Counted from the first letter of the stretch, positions 7,528 to 16,754 are shown. The stretch is 64,000 nucleotides of DNA from Aldehydirespirator sp965203575 (GCA_965203575.1 OZ241894.1:1550001-1614000), one strand, 5' to 3'. Notes: generated by a model from the letters alone, not told the origin. Numbers and translations: made by a program.

Positions 7528-10500
7528 TCGCGGCCGACCTGCGGTTCTACACCCTCGACGGCACCAGTCTCGGCGGCCTGGACTCCTACACGGTCAAGCG
7601 GGCCACCCGGGCGGCTCTGCTCTCCGCGTTCGAAGGGCTCGACGACCTGTTGTACGAGGTTGTGTGGCGAGACCGACCCCTGCCCGACGGAGTGGTGCCC
7701 GCCGATTTCCTTCCGAGCCCTGCTGTAGTGGCAGATCGCTCCAGCCCGTTCGCGGCCTACCTGGAGGCCGCAGGGGTGGACACAGCCGGGCGGGCCGGCC
7801 TGCTGGCCGACTTGGAGCGGTTGTCGTGGCGCTATGCGCTGCAGGCGCTGGAGCGCCTGGGCTGGCAGCGCACCGGGGGCGAGGAGATCGAGCCCGACAG
7901 CCTGCGCCGGCAACTCGGAGTGCTCTCCGAACACGGCCGCGTCTTCCGCCGACTGTTCGAACTGCTGGCCCGAGCGGGCTTGGTCGAGGCCACGGATGAC
8001 ACCTTCGTTGTCAAGTCGGGGTCCATCGATTCCCTGTCACCGGAGCTGCCTCCGGACCCGGAGGAGTTCGCGGCCGGGATGGCCAGCCGGTACGAGCACG
8101 GCTCGACCGAGATCGGCCTGTTCCGGCGCAGCGCCGGTGCCCTGGCCGAGGTGCTCAAGGGCGAAGCCGACCCGCTGACGCTGCTGTTCAGCAGCGGTGA
8201 GCCCACTGCGGCCGACCTGTATCTCAAGGCGCCGGTGGCAAGAGCGGCCAACCAGATGCTGGCCGACGCCGTGGCGGCCCTGCTGGAACAGCTGCCCGAA
8301 GACCGCCGGCTGCGAGTGATCGAGGTCGGTGCGGGCACCGGCTCGGCCACGGCCGCGGTGCTGCCGGAGCTGCCCGAGGGGCGGTTCGACTACACCTACA
8401 CCGATATCTCCGCCGGCTTCTTCGCTGAAGCCGAGGGGCGATTCGGCGGCCGCGAAGCGAGCATCGATTACCGGGTGCTCGACATCGAGAAGGACCCAGC
8501 CGCCCAAGGTTTCGACTACCACAGCTACGACCTGCTCATCGCCTCCAACGTGCTGCACGCCACCCGCTACCTGTCCGAGACGCTGGAGCACTGCCGGAAT
8601 CTGCTGGCACCGTCGGGCCACCTGGCCGCGCTCGAGAACCTGCGGGGGCAAGGGTGGCTGGACCTGACCTTCGGCCAGCTGGACGGCTGGTGGCGCTTCG
8701 CCGATGCCTGCCGGCCGCACCACGCCCTGGCCGGTCCCGCCGTCTGGCGGCAGGCGCTCGCCGATGCCGGCTTCGATGGGGCCGAGGTCCTGGGAGCGGA
8801 CGAGTCCGATGCGGACCAGGAGCCCGACCGGGGGGTCATCCTGGCCCAGGGTCCGGCCCAGGTGACCGCGCGCCCGGGAGTGTGGATTCTGGCTGCCGAT
8901 CAGACTGGAGTGGCCGATGAGTTGGCCACCCGGTTGGCAGCCCGCAACCAGACGGTCGTGCTGGCCATCGACAGGACAGAGCCCGAGCACGTTCCAGTGC
9001 CATCCAGCGGGATCTCAAGAGCAGCCATCGACATGGAACAGCGCTCCGATTGGCTCGCACTGTTCGAGAGCCTCCCGCCGGAGATGCCCCTGAGCGGGGT
9101 GGGCCACTTCACCGCCCTGGACAACGGTGGCGCGCAGGCCACCACCGCAGAACTGGCAACCGACGTCAAAAGGGCCACAGCGACTGCGCTCGCGCTCATG
9201 CAGGGCCTCGCGGACGCCGACCTGGCCGTGGCCAAGGGCGCGTGGTTCGTGACCCGGGGCGGCCAGGTGCTGGAGCACGAACGCGTCGGCGGTCTGGCCG
9301 GATCGGCGCTGTGGGGTTTCGGGAAGGTCGCGGCCCGGGAGGCAGCCCATCTGCAGCCGAGGATGATCGACCTGGACCCCGCGGAGAACATGCCGTCGCC
9401 CGACCTCTCCGAGGAGTTCCTGTATCCCGATTCCGAGACGCACATCGCCTACCGCACCGGGCACCGCCAGGCAGCGCGGCTGGTCCGGGCGGCGGGGGCC
9501 GAAACCGGGTGCCTGAGCCTGCCCGAACCGGCGGGCGAGTCGGCCTGGCTGATGGAACCCGATCCACAGGGCGCCCTGGAGGGACTGCGGGTGGAGGCCG
9601 CTCCGGCCCGCCCGCTGGAGGCCGGCGAGGTTCGCGTGGCGGTGCTGGCCACCGGACTCAACTTCTGGGACATGTTCCGCTCCCTCGGCGTGATCGACGA
9701 GGGCCTGCTGGGAGGCGAGTTCTGCGGGCGGGTGCTCGAGGTCGGACCGGGCGTGACGACGGTGCAGGAGGGCGACCGGGTGGTCGGCCTGGCCTTCGGC
9801 ACCTTCTCCTCGGAGGCGGTGACCTGCGAGGAGATGGTGGCTCCCGCCCCGACCGGCCTCCCCGCCGCCGCGCTGGCGACAATGCCGACCGCGTTCGTGT
9901 CGGCCGCCCTGTCGTTCGACTGTTCGGGTCTGGGCGCCGGTGAGAAGGTCCTCATCCACGCCGGTGCCGGCGGGGTGGGTCTGGCCGCCATCCAGCTGGC
10001 CCAAGCCGCCGGAGCCGAGGTGTTCGCCACCGCCAGCGCTCCCAAGCAGGCCTATCTGCGATCACTGGGTGTGGCGCATGTGTTCGACAGTCGCTCCACG
10101 AAGTTCTCCAAGCAGATCCTCGAAGCCACCGGGGGAACCGGCGTCGACGTTGTGCTCAACAGCCTGACCGGCCCAGGCTTCATCGACGCCAGCCTGGCGT
10201 GCCTGGCCCGCGGTGGCCGGTTCGTGGAGCTGGCCAGGGTGGACATCCTGAGCCACGAGGAGATGTCGGTCGCCCGGCCCGACGTGGGCTACTGGATCCT
10301 GGAATTGGACGTTCTGAAGGAGCACGATCCCGCCGAGCCGGGCGACGCGTTGAGGCGGGTGATGCAGCGCCTGGCGGCCAACGAGTTGGCGCCGCTGACC
10401 CACACCCGGTGGTCGCTGGCGGAGGCCGGCTCGGCCATGAAGTTCATGCAGGCCGCCCGACACATCGGCAAGATCGTCTTCGCCGCGTCGCCGCTGGAGA

Positions 10501-13148
10501 CCGGTCGCCTGCGCGGCGACCGGACATACCTGGTGACGGGCGGCCTGGGCGGCATCGGATGCACGGTGGCCGGGTGGCTGGCCGACCGCGGGGCCGGCGC
10601 GATAGTGCTCAACGGTCGGCGCGACCCGGATCCCGAAGCAGCGGCCGCCATCGCCGAGTTGCGTGAGCGAGGCGTCGCAGTCAGCGTCGAGCTGGCCGAT
10701 ATGACCGACGCAGCCGCAGTGGACGCCATGCTCGCCCGCATCTCCGAGACGCAGCCGCCGCTGGCGGGCGTCATCCACAGCGTCGGCGTGCTGGCAGACG
10801 CCTCCCTCGCCAACCAGAGTTGGGAGCGGTTCGAGCAGGTGTTGTGGCCCAAGGTGCTGGGCGCCTGGCAGCTGCACCGGGCCACCGCGGACCTCGATCT
10901 CGACCTGTTCGTGCTGTTTTCGAGCGTGGCCGGCGTGCTGGGCAATCCGGGCCAGGCCAACCATTCGGCAGCCAACGCCTTCCTTGATGTGCTCGCGGCC
11001 CACCGCCGCTCGCGAGGCCTCGCCGCCCAGTCCATCGCCTGGGGCGCGTGGTCGGGTCTCGGCGAGGCCGAGGAGCAGCGGGAGCGAATCGCCGGGCAGT
11101 TGGAGGCCGCGGGGACAGGCTGGATCACACCACAGCAGGGCCTCAGGGCATTGGACCGGCTGACACGTCAGGACCCGACGGCACCGATGGTCGCGGCCGT
11201 GGACTGGCAAGTGGTAGCAGAGGGCGACCAGCATCACTCGCCGTTCGTGGAAGACCTGGTGGCCGCAGCCGGCCACCCCGGAGCGCATCAGGAAACGCAG
11301 GCCGATCTGCTCTCGGAGCTGGCCCAGTCACCCCCGGCCGGGCACGAGCAGATTCTGGTCGAGTTCCTGCGGCGGGAACTGCAGGCCGTGATGCGTCTGC
11401 CCAACCTGCCGGCGCCCTCGGCCGAGTTCGCCGACCTGGGGATGGACTCGCTGATGGCGGTGGAGTTCAGGAACCGCGTCAACCGCGGCTTCGCCGGCGC
11501 CTACTCGGCGGGCAACACCGTGGTGTTCGACTATCCCAGCGTTCAGAGCCTCGCCGCCCATCTCGCATCGGAACTGGCCGGATCGGGCACGATCGAGCAC
11601 CGCGACACCGAGGCCGACGGGCGCTTCGCCATACAGGTCCCGACCGACCCCAGCCCCGCCGGGACGAGCCGGCCGAAGCGACCGACACAGTCGGAGCGGC
11701 CCAGCCGACCGGAGCAAGCCGACGGGAGCGACCGTGTCCCAGCGGCCACCACCGTGCAGGATCGCCCCGTGGCGCGGATCGTGCCGCCGGGCGTGACCGG
11801 CAATCAAGGGATCGCCATCGTGGGCATGGCCTGCCGGTTCCCCGGCGCGCCCGACCTCGACAGCTTCTGGCGCCTTCTGGAAGCAGGCGAGAACGCGGTA
11901 ACGGACGGGCGGCCGGATCCGGGTCCCTGGAACGGCGCGTTCGGGGACCCGGACAACCCGGACCGGGCCGGCCGGACCGGAGCATTCGTGGAAGGGATCG
12001 ACCGGTTCGATGCGGGCTTCTTCGGGATCAGGCCTATCGAGGCCCGCATGATGGACCCCCAGCAGCGGATGCTGCTGGAGACGACGTGGCAGGCGCTCGA
12101 AGACGGCGGCATCGACCCGGCCAGCCTGAAGGGGAGCCGCACCGGCGTGTACGCCGGCATAGGCGGCAGCAGCGAGTACCGCAGGGTCATCGCCGCGGCC
12201 GGTCGGGGCGACACCTACTTCGGCACCACCTCGAGCGTGGCCGTGGGGAGGATCGCGTTCACACTGGGATTGGCCGGGCCGGCCGTGCCCTTCGATCTGG
12301 CCTGCGCGTCTTCGCTTGTCGCCATCCACCATGCGGTCACCGCGCTCCGGCAGGACGAAGTGGACATGGCTCTGGCCGGAGGGGCGAACGCAGCCCTGTC
12401 CCCGTCGATCGCGAGGTTCCTCGAAGAGACCGGCATGCTGTCGGCCAGCGGGCAGTGCCGAGCCTTCGACGCGGGCGCCGACGGCTACGTTCGAGGCGAG
12501 GGCTGCGGCATGGTCGTGCTCAAGCGGCTGGACGATGCCGCCGCGGACGGCGACCAGATCTGGGGCGTCGTGCGGGGCACGGCAGTCAACCAGAACGCAA
12601 CCGGCCTGGGCCTTACCCAGCCCAACGGTCCGGCGCAGATGCAAGCCATGGAACAGGCGCTGGAGCGAGCGGCGGTGGCGCCTGCGGACGTGGACTATCT
12701 GGAGGCGCACGGGCCGGGGTCACCGTTGGGCGACGCGGTCGAGATGAATGCGGCTGCAGCCGTCTACGGAACCGGCCGCGACTCTGAGCGGCCTCTGCTG
12801 GTCGGATCGGTCAAGACCAACATCGGTCACCTGGAGTGCGCGTCGGCCGTCGCCGGTCTCATCAAGACGGTGCTGGCCATGAACCGGGGGAGGATCCCCA
12901 GGCACCTGCACTTGAGCGCGCCCAGCGAGCAGATCGACTGGGAGCGGCTGCCGGTTCGAGTGACGACCGAAGCGACAGACTGGCCGGCCGCTGGGGGCCG
13001 GCCCCGGTTGGCCGCGGTGAACTCGTTCGCCATCTCGGGCGCCAATGCCCACCTCGTGCTGGAGGGTGAGACCCGGCGCCGGGTTCCGCTGCCGGGCTAC
13101 CCGTTCCAGCGGCGCCGCCACTGGGTCGCACCGCTCCAGCCGAAATGA
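7488..13148 (+). CDS. Type I PKS, C-terminal part (DH end - cMT - ER - KR - ACP - KS, no AT)
   Basis: Continues the previous entry after the G-run frameshift; as an independent gene it could start at GTG 7524, which overlaps the upstream stop as GTGA. Domains: DH tail; C-methyltransferase (SAM motif VIEVGAGTGSAT near 8315-8350; SNVLHAT); a pseudo-KR-like segment (about 8875-9300); NADPH enoylreductase (HAGAGGVGLAA near 9958-9990); KR (about 10520-11070; TGGLGGIG) with His at the usual catalytic Tyr place (QANHSAANAF, codon 10962). ACP Ser is at codon 11448 (LGMDSL). The terminal KS (about 11811-13050) has Cys in DLACASS (codon 12303) and His in EAHGPGS and KTNIGHLE. The KS is followed directly by RRRVPLPGYPFQRRRHW and the stop: no AT. 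A fully reducing methylating set predicts a methyl-branched saturated acyl chain. Confidence 0.9.
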   Translation, partial: GDAEGEQAGPREVIAADLRFYTLDGTSLGGLDSYTVKRATRAALLSAFEGLDDLLYEVVWRDRPLPDGVVPADFLPSPAVVADRSSPFAAYLEAAGVDTAGRAGLLADLERLSWRYALQALERLGWQRTGGEEIEPDSLRRQLGVLSEHGRVFRRLFELLARAGLVEATDDTFVVKSGSIDSLSPELPPDPEEFAAGMASRYEHGSTEIGLFRRSAGALAEVLKGEADPLTLLFSSGEPTAADLYLKAPVARAANQMLADAVAALLEQLPEDRRLRVIEVGAGTGSATAAVLPELPEGRFDYTYTDISAGFFAEAEGRFGGREASIDYRVLDIEKDPAAQGFDYHSYDLLIASNVLHATRYLSETLEHCRNLLAPSGHLAALENLRGQGWLDLTFGQLDGWWRFADACRPHHALAGPAVWRQALADAGFDGAEVLGADESDADQEPDRGVILAQGPAQVTARPGVWILAADQTGVADELATRLAARNQTVVLAIDRTEPEHVPVPSSGISRAAIDMEQRSDWLALFESLPPEMPLSGVGHFTALDNGGAQATTAELATDVKRATATALALMQGLADADLAVAKGAWFVTRGGQVLEHERVGGLAGSALWGFGKVAAREAAHLQPRMIDLDPAENMPSPDLSEEFLYPDSETHIAYRTGHRQAARLVRAAGAETGCLSLPEPAGESAWLMEPDPQGALEGLRVEAAPARPLEAGEVRVAVLATGLNFWDMFRSLGVIDEGLLGGEFCGRVLEVGPGVTTVQEGDRVVGLAFGTFSSEAVTCEEMVAPAPTGLPAAALATMPTAFVSAALSFDCSGLGAGEKVLIHAGAGGVGLAAIQLAQAAGAEVFATASAPKQAYLRSLGVAHVFDSRSTKFSKQILEATGGTGVDVVLNSLTGPGFIDASLACLARGGRFVELARVDILSHEEMSVARPDVGYWILELDVLKEHDPAEPGDALRRVMQRLAANELAPLTHTRWSLAEAGSAMKFMQAARHIGKIVFAASPLETGRLRGDRTYLVTGGLGGIGCTVAGWLADRGAGAIVLNGRRDPDPEAAAAIAELRERGVAVSVELADMTDAAAVDAMLARISETQPPLAGVIHSVGVLADASLANQSWERFEQVLWPKVLGAWQLHRATADLDLDLFVLFSSVAGVLGNPGQANHSAANAFLDVLAAHRRSRGLAAQSIAWGAWSGLGEAEEQRERIAGQLEAAGTGWITPQQGLRALDRLTRQDPTAPMVAAVDWQVVAEGDQHHSPFVEDLVAAAGHPGAHQETQADLLSELAQSPPAGHEQILVEFLRRELQAVMRLPNLPAPSAEFADLGMDSLMAVEFRNRVNRGFAGAYSAGNTVVFDYPSVQSLAAHLASELAGSGTIEHRDTEADGRFAIQVPTDPSPAGTSRPKRPTQSERPSRPEQADGSDRVPAATTVQDRPVARIVPPGVTGNQGIAIVGMACRFPGAPDLDSFWRLLEAGENAVTDGRPDPGPWNGAFGDPDNPDRAGRTGAFVEGIDRFDAGFFGIRPIEARMMDPQQRMLLETTWQALEDGGIDPASLKGSRTGVYAGIGGSSEYRRVIAAAGRGDTYFGTTSSVAVGRIAFTLGLAGPAVPFDLACASSLVAIHHAVTALRQDEVDMALAGGANAALSPSIARFLEETGMLSASGQCRAFDAGADGYVRGEGCGMVVLKRLDDAAADGDQIWGVVRGTAVNQNATGLGLTQPNGPAQMQAMEQALERAAVAPADVDYLEAHGPGSPLGDAVEMNAAAAVYGTGRDSERPLLVGSVKTNIGHLECASAVAGLIKTVLAMNRGRIPRHLHLSAPSEQIDWERLPVRVTTEATDWPAAGGRPRLAAVNSFAISGANAHLVLEGETRRRVPLPGYPFQRRRHWVAPLQPK

Positions 13149-13153
13149 ATGCG

Positions 13154-13183
13154 TTGACACGGCGTCGCTAGGCTCCTTAGGCT
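13154..13183 (+). promoter_or_regulatory. Putative promoter of the second freestanding ACP gene
   Basis: TTGACA (13154-13159), the full consensus -35, is followed after 18 bases by TAGGCT (13178-13183). A second TAGGCT lies at 13169. The ACP start is about 38 bases downstream, so the carrier can be expressed separately from the synthase. Confidence 0.55.
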
Positions 13184-13221
13184 CCCTCTGGCCCCGGCTT
13201 GTAAAGAAAGGACCCACAAGC

Positions 13222-13467
13222 ATGTCTTCCATTGAAGAACGCATTCGAGCCCTGGTGGACGCGAGCCTGAACATCGAGGGAAGGGCGGCCGGCCAGCCGC
13301 TCAGAGCGGATGTCAGCATCATCGAGACCGGAGTCAGCTCGACAGATGTGGTGGCGTTCTGGAGGCTCGTGTGCGAGGAGTTCGGCATGGACATTCCGGC
13401 CGACGAGTTCGCCGAGCTTCTCACGCCGACCGATCTCATCGCGTACATCGAATCCCGGTCGGGCTGA
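13222..13467 (+). CDS. Freestanding acyl carrier protein, paralogue
   Basis: An 81-residue acyl carrier protein, clearly homologous to the one at 2668 along its whole length (VVAFWRLV, DIPADEFAELLT). The attachment region reads GVSSTDVVAF, with Ser40 aligned to the usual Ser of D-S-L and Ser and Thr replacing Asp and Leu. ATG 13222 was chosen because GAAAGGA lies about 10 bases upstream; the open frame extends further but overlaps the PKS end and the promoter. It stands 73 bp after an AT-less terminal KS, as its paralogue does, and just before the phosphopantetheinyl transferase gene that could activate it. Confidence 0.87.
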   Translation: MSSIEERIRALVDASLNIEGRAAGQPLRADVSIIETGVSSTDVVAFWRLVCEEFGMDIPADEFAELLTPTDLIAYIESRSG

Positions 13468-13590
13468 GACGGAGATCCACTGACTGCCGTCCCGGCCGGG
13501 AACCTCCTGGAGCCGATCCCTACGGCGGCGACGGAGCAAGCCCACTGGTACAGCCCGTTCCGCTCCTTCAGGGACTTCCGGGTCCTGCAC

Positions 13591-14229
13591 GTGGATCTCT
13601 CGAGCGAACGCAGCCGTGAGGAGCGCTCTCTGGCGTGGCTCGACGACAGCGAGCGGCAGCGCCGGGACCGGTTCCTGTACGACGCTCCCAGGCGACGGTT
13701 CACGCTGTGCCGGGCTGCGCTCAGGTCGGTGCTGTGCCGCGAGCTCGACTGCCGCAACCAGCATCTCGGCTTCGAAGCCTCGAAGCACAACAAGCCATTC
13801 GCCACAGTGCGGGGACGGCCTGCTCCGATCAACTTCAATTTGAGCCACAGCGGCCGCCACGGGCTCATCGCCGTGGCGGCCAAGGGGCGGATCGGCGTCG
13901 ATGTCGAGGAGCGGATCCCCCATCCCAACCTCGATGAACTGGTCGCGGCGGTGTTCGGCCCCAACGAGCAACGGGAGCTGGCCGAAGCGCGGGGACGGAG
14001 CCGCGTACGACGGTTCTTTCGTTTGTGGACGATGAAGGAAGCACTGAGCAAGGCCCACGGCATGGGCCTCTCGCTGGATGTCTCACGCTTCGAGATCCCG
14101 CCAGGCATGCGTGACGGTGACCCGAGCGGCGTATTCCGGTTCGCCCACATACCCGATGTGGCCTGGCAACTCCACAACATCGGCACGGATCGGTTCGCGG
14201 CTGCCGTGGCCCATGCCAAGGACGATTGA
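13591..14229 (+). CDS. 4'-phosphopantetheinyl transferase, Sfp type
   Basis: At least 212 residues. Transfers the 4'-phosphopantetheine arm of CoA to carrier-protein Ser residues. The signature motifs are clear: GVDVEERI (Mg-binding Asp/Glu) and LWTMKEALSKAHGMGL (W-x3-KEA-x2-K-x-G-x-G-L). The GTG at 13591 falls inside the first beta strand (VLHVDLSS), and the frame is open back to the ACP stop at 13467. A CTG at 13480 with GGAG five bases upstream would restore about 37 residues and is a possible true start. The gene lies downstream of both PKSs and ACPs, fitting a dedicated activating enzyme. Its stop overlaps the next ATG as TGATG. Confidence 0.9.
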   Translation: MDLSSERSREERSLAWLDDSERQRRDRFLYDAPRRRFTLCRAALRSVLCRELDCRNQHLGFEASKHNKPFATVRGRPAPINFNLSHSGRHGLIAVAAKGRIGVDVEERIPHPNLDELVAAVFGPNEQRELAEARGRSRVRRFFRLWTMKEALSKAHGMGLSLDVSRFEIPPGMRDGDPSGVFRFAHIPDVAWQLHNIGTDRFAAAVAHAKDD

Positions 14230-15155
14230 TGGCTGCCGCAGCCCCCATCAGACCGGTGACAGCCGCTGAGATCGAGACATTCCACCGCGACGGAGCAGTG
14301 CTGCTGGAGGGGGTGCTGACGCCCGAGTGGGTGGCCTTGATGGCCAGCGGCCTGGAGGAGTGCTTCGCCGAGCGCGACCACATGACCAGCGAAATAGTGT
14401 CTCAGGGGGCGGTCCTGCGAGCCGATCAGCTGTTGGCGGCCCGGTCCGGCAGTCTTCGCAGGTTCGCCCACGAATCGCCCGTCGGCGGACTCGTGGGCTC
14501 AGTGCTGAACAGCCCGGTGCGCTTCTACATCGACCAGATGTTCTTCAGGCGGGCTGGTGCAATGGCCCCTACGCCGTGGCACCAGGACATCGGCTACCAC
14601 AATGTGGAGGGCGAAGACTTGGTGAGGGCCTGGGCCTCGCCCGACCCGGTGCCCCGTCGCGCCAGCCTGGAAGTGGTCCGAGGTTCGCACCGCTGGAACG
14701 TCACCTACCGGCCGATGGTGGGGCGCGACCCCGACATGTCAGACGAGGAGAACGCGCTCCGGATGGCTCTGGCCCGCAAGCGCGGCATCTACGAGAAGGG
14801 GGGCGACGACTTCACCTACCGCAAAGTGGTGATGGACAAGTCGCTGCCGCCCACTCCCGACGTGCCCCGCGATCGGGACTCGTTCGACATCATGGGATGG
14901 GACTACCAGCCCGGCGACGTGATCCTGTTCCACGGGAATCTCCTCCACGGGACGGCCGAGGAGGTGACACTCGACCGCGACCGGCGCGCCTACGCCGCCT
15001 TCTTCGCCGGTCCCAAGACGCGGTACATCCACCGAGTGGGCCAGACCGTCCCGGAGCCCTCGAGTCTGGCGGAGTACGAGCCCCAGACTGGCCAGACCCT
15101 CGACTGTTTCGGCGAGGTATTCCCGCTGGTGTGGTCACCGGGAGACTGGAACTGA
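14229..15155 (+). CDS. Phytanoyl-CoA dioxygenase-family Fe(II)/2-oxoglutarate oxygenase
   Basis: A 308-residue PhyH-family protein. The 2-His-1-carboxylate iron site is visible: H-x-D in TPWHQDIGYH and a distal His in FHGNLLHGTAEE, followed by an Arg-containing strand (DRDRRAYAAFF) for 2-oxoglutarate. Family members hydroxylate acyl-CoAs, amino acids or natural products. It overlaps the PPTase stop by one base (TGATG) and precedes an amidase by 12 bp, so it is probably translated with the PKS accessory genes. Hydroxylation of the polyketide/lipid chain is a reasonable inference; no substrate can be read from the sequence. Confidence 0.88.
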   Translation: MAAAAPIRPVTAAEIETFHRDGAVLLEGVLTPEWVALMASGLEECFAERDHMTSEIVSQGAVLRADQLLAARSGSLRRFAHESPVGGLVGSVLNSPVRFYIDQMFFRRAGAMAPTPWHQDIGYHNVEGEDLVRAWASPDPVPRRASLEVVRGSHRWNVTYRPMVGRDPDMSDEENALRMALARKRGIYEKGGDDFTYRKVVMDKSLPPTPDVPRDRDSFDIMGWDYQPGDVILFHGNLLHGTAEEVTLDRDRRAYAAFFAGPKTRYIHRVGQTVPEPSSLAEYEPQTGQTLDCFGEVFPLVWSPGDWN

Positions 15156-15167
15156 GACCCTCGTTCA

Positions 15168-16754
15168 GTGGCTGACGATTGGACGGTCACGGACGGAAGC
15201 GCCGATATCCCCGCGGAGATCCTGGCTGCGGCTGCGGCTGCCCAGGCCACGCTGGGCGACAAGCTGGCCGCGCTGCGCGCGCTGGACGAGCCGTTCCCCG
15301 AGACTGTCGGTCCCGCGGCAGCCGACCGCCGGATCTCCGGTGCCGAACTGCCGGCTGCAAACGCCGTACCGGGTGCCGATCCCTCTCCCGCGCCGGCGCG
15401 CCAGCCCGTAGGAGCCGGCGACGGTCTGGGCGACCTCAACGCCACAGCCTTGCTGGAGGGCTACCGGACCCGAGCGTTCGACCCGGTCGAGGTGGTCGAC
15501 GCCTGCCTGGCCCGCATCAACCACACCGACATCGGAGCGGTAGTGACCCTCGACGGCACCGCCCGGGATCAGGCGGTGCGCTCGGCCAGTCGCTGGCGAG
15601 AGGGCGACGCCGGACCGCTGGAGGGCATCCCCGTCGGAGTGAAGGACATCATCAACACCGGGGGGCTGCGCACCGCGGCCGGGTCGACGCTGTTCGCCGA
15701 TCACGTGCCGGGATCCGACGCCACCGTCGTGGCCCGACTGCGGCAGGCTGGCGCGATCGTCGTGGGCAAGACCACCACGCCGGAGTTCGCCTTCGGCGAC
15801 GAGACCGGTGACGGCGTGAGAAACCCGAGCGCACCCGGCCGCTGGGCAGGAGGAAGCTCCTCAGGTTCCGCCGCCGGGCTGGCGGCCGGGTTCTTCTGTG
15901 TGGCGCTCGGCACCGACACCGGCGGATCGATCCGGGTGCCGTCGTCGTACTGCGGTGTGAGCGGGCTGAAGCCGACCTTCGGCCGGGTGTCCCGTGACGG
16001 CGTCTTCGGGGTGTCCTGGACGCTGGACCACGTCGGCCCCATGGCCCGGACCGTCGAGGATCTGGGTCTGGTACTGAGCGTCATCGCGGGCCGCAGCCAG
16101 ACCGACCCGTACTCGTCGACGAGCACCGTCCCCGACTACCGGGCGATCGGGGCATCGGTGCAGGGTCTGCGCGTCGGGGTTCCCGACGGATGGCTGCCCG
16201 AGGGCTCCTCACCGGGCGTGGCCCAGGCCCTGTCGGATGCGCTCGCCCTACTGGAGCAGTCCGGCTGCGCGGTCGAGACGATCAAGTTCCCCAGCGTCGA
16301 GTTGGCCGGCATCATCGCCTGGGTCATCACCGTGGTCGAGTTCGCCGCGCACCACACCGGCAACCTTCACCGCATCGGTGACTTCACACCTTCCGCGGCC
16401 TGCCGGCTCGCGGCCGGAGCCCGAACCAGCGCCTCCGACTACCTGCGGGCGCTGCGGGCTCGCAGCCTGGTGCAGGCTGATCTCGACGCGGTGTTCGAGC
16501 AGGTGGACGTGCTGGTTACCGCGGCCACGCCGACCTCCGCACCCGACCCGGCCACGTTCTTCGACGACGGCGACCGGCTCTGGCTCGACAAGGTGGCCCG
16601 CAACTTCCTCCCGTTCAACGTCACCGGCAACCCGGCGCTGGTCGTGCCGGCCGGACTCGATGAAGGCCGACCGGCCGCAGTGCAGATCGTCGCCCCGCCC
16701 CACGCCGACGCCCTGTGCCTGCAGGTCGGCGCAGCCCTGCAGACAGCAACGTAA
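15168..16754 (+). CDS. Amidase-signature-family hydrolase
   Basis: A 528-residue amidase-signature enzyme, GTG start. The Ser-cisSer-Lys triad is visible: Lys in GVKDIINTGG, the Gly/Ser-rich segment GGSSSGSAAG, and nucleophile Ser in GTDTGGSIRVP. The family includes GatA-like amidases and peptide or fatty-acid amide hydrolases. Neighbouring gatB/gatC genes are absent, so a role in tRNA amidation is unlikely. It comes directly after the PhyH gene and ends the PKS-associated run; it may act on an amide-linked product or belong with the amine-degradation genes that follow. Confidence 0.88.
   Translation: MADDWTVTDGSADIPAEILAAAAAAQATLGDKLAALRALDEPFPETVGPAAADRRISGAELPAANAVPGADPSPAPARQPVGAGDGLGDLNATALLEGYRTRAFDPVEVVDACLARINHTDIGAVVTLDGTARDQAVRSASRWREGDAGPLEGIPVGVKDIINTGGLRTAAGSTLFADHVPGSDATVVARLRQAGAIVVGKTTTPEFAFGDETGDGVRNPSAPGRWAGGSSSGSAAGLAAGFFCVALGTDTGGSIRVPSSYCGVSGLKPTFGRVSRDGVFGVSWTLDHVGPMARTVEDLGLVLSVIAGRSQTDPYSSTSTVPDYRAIGASVQGLRVGVPDGWLPEGSSPGVAQALSDALALLEQSGCAVETIKFPSVELAGIIAWVITVVEFAAHHTGNLHRIGDFTPSAACRLAAGARTSASDYLRALRARSLVQADLDAVFEQVDVLVTAATPTSAPDPATFFDDGDRLWLDKVARNFLPFNVTGNPALVVPAGLDEGRPAAVQIVAPPHADALCLQVGAALQTAT

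Noticed and set aside
1..13148. PUFA synthase or glycolipid (HglE-type) synthase
   Set aside because: No tandem ACPs and no separate chain-length-factor KS; the cMT and full reducing loop fit a methyl-branched reducing PKS better.
15168..16754. GatA subunit of the tRNA amidotransferase
   Set aside because: gatB and gatC are not adjacent and the context is tailoring/catabolic; only the amidase signature is supported.
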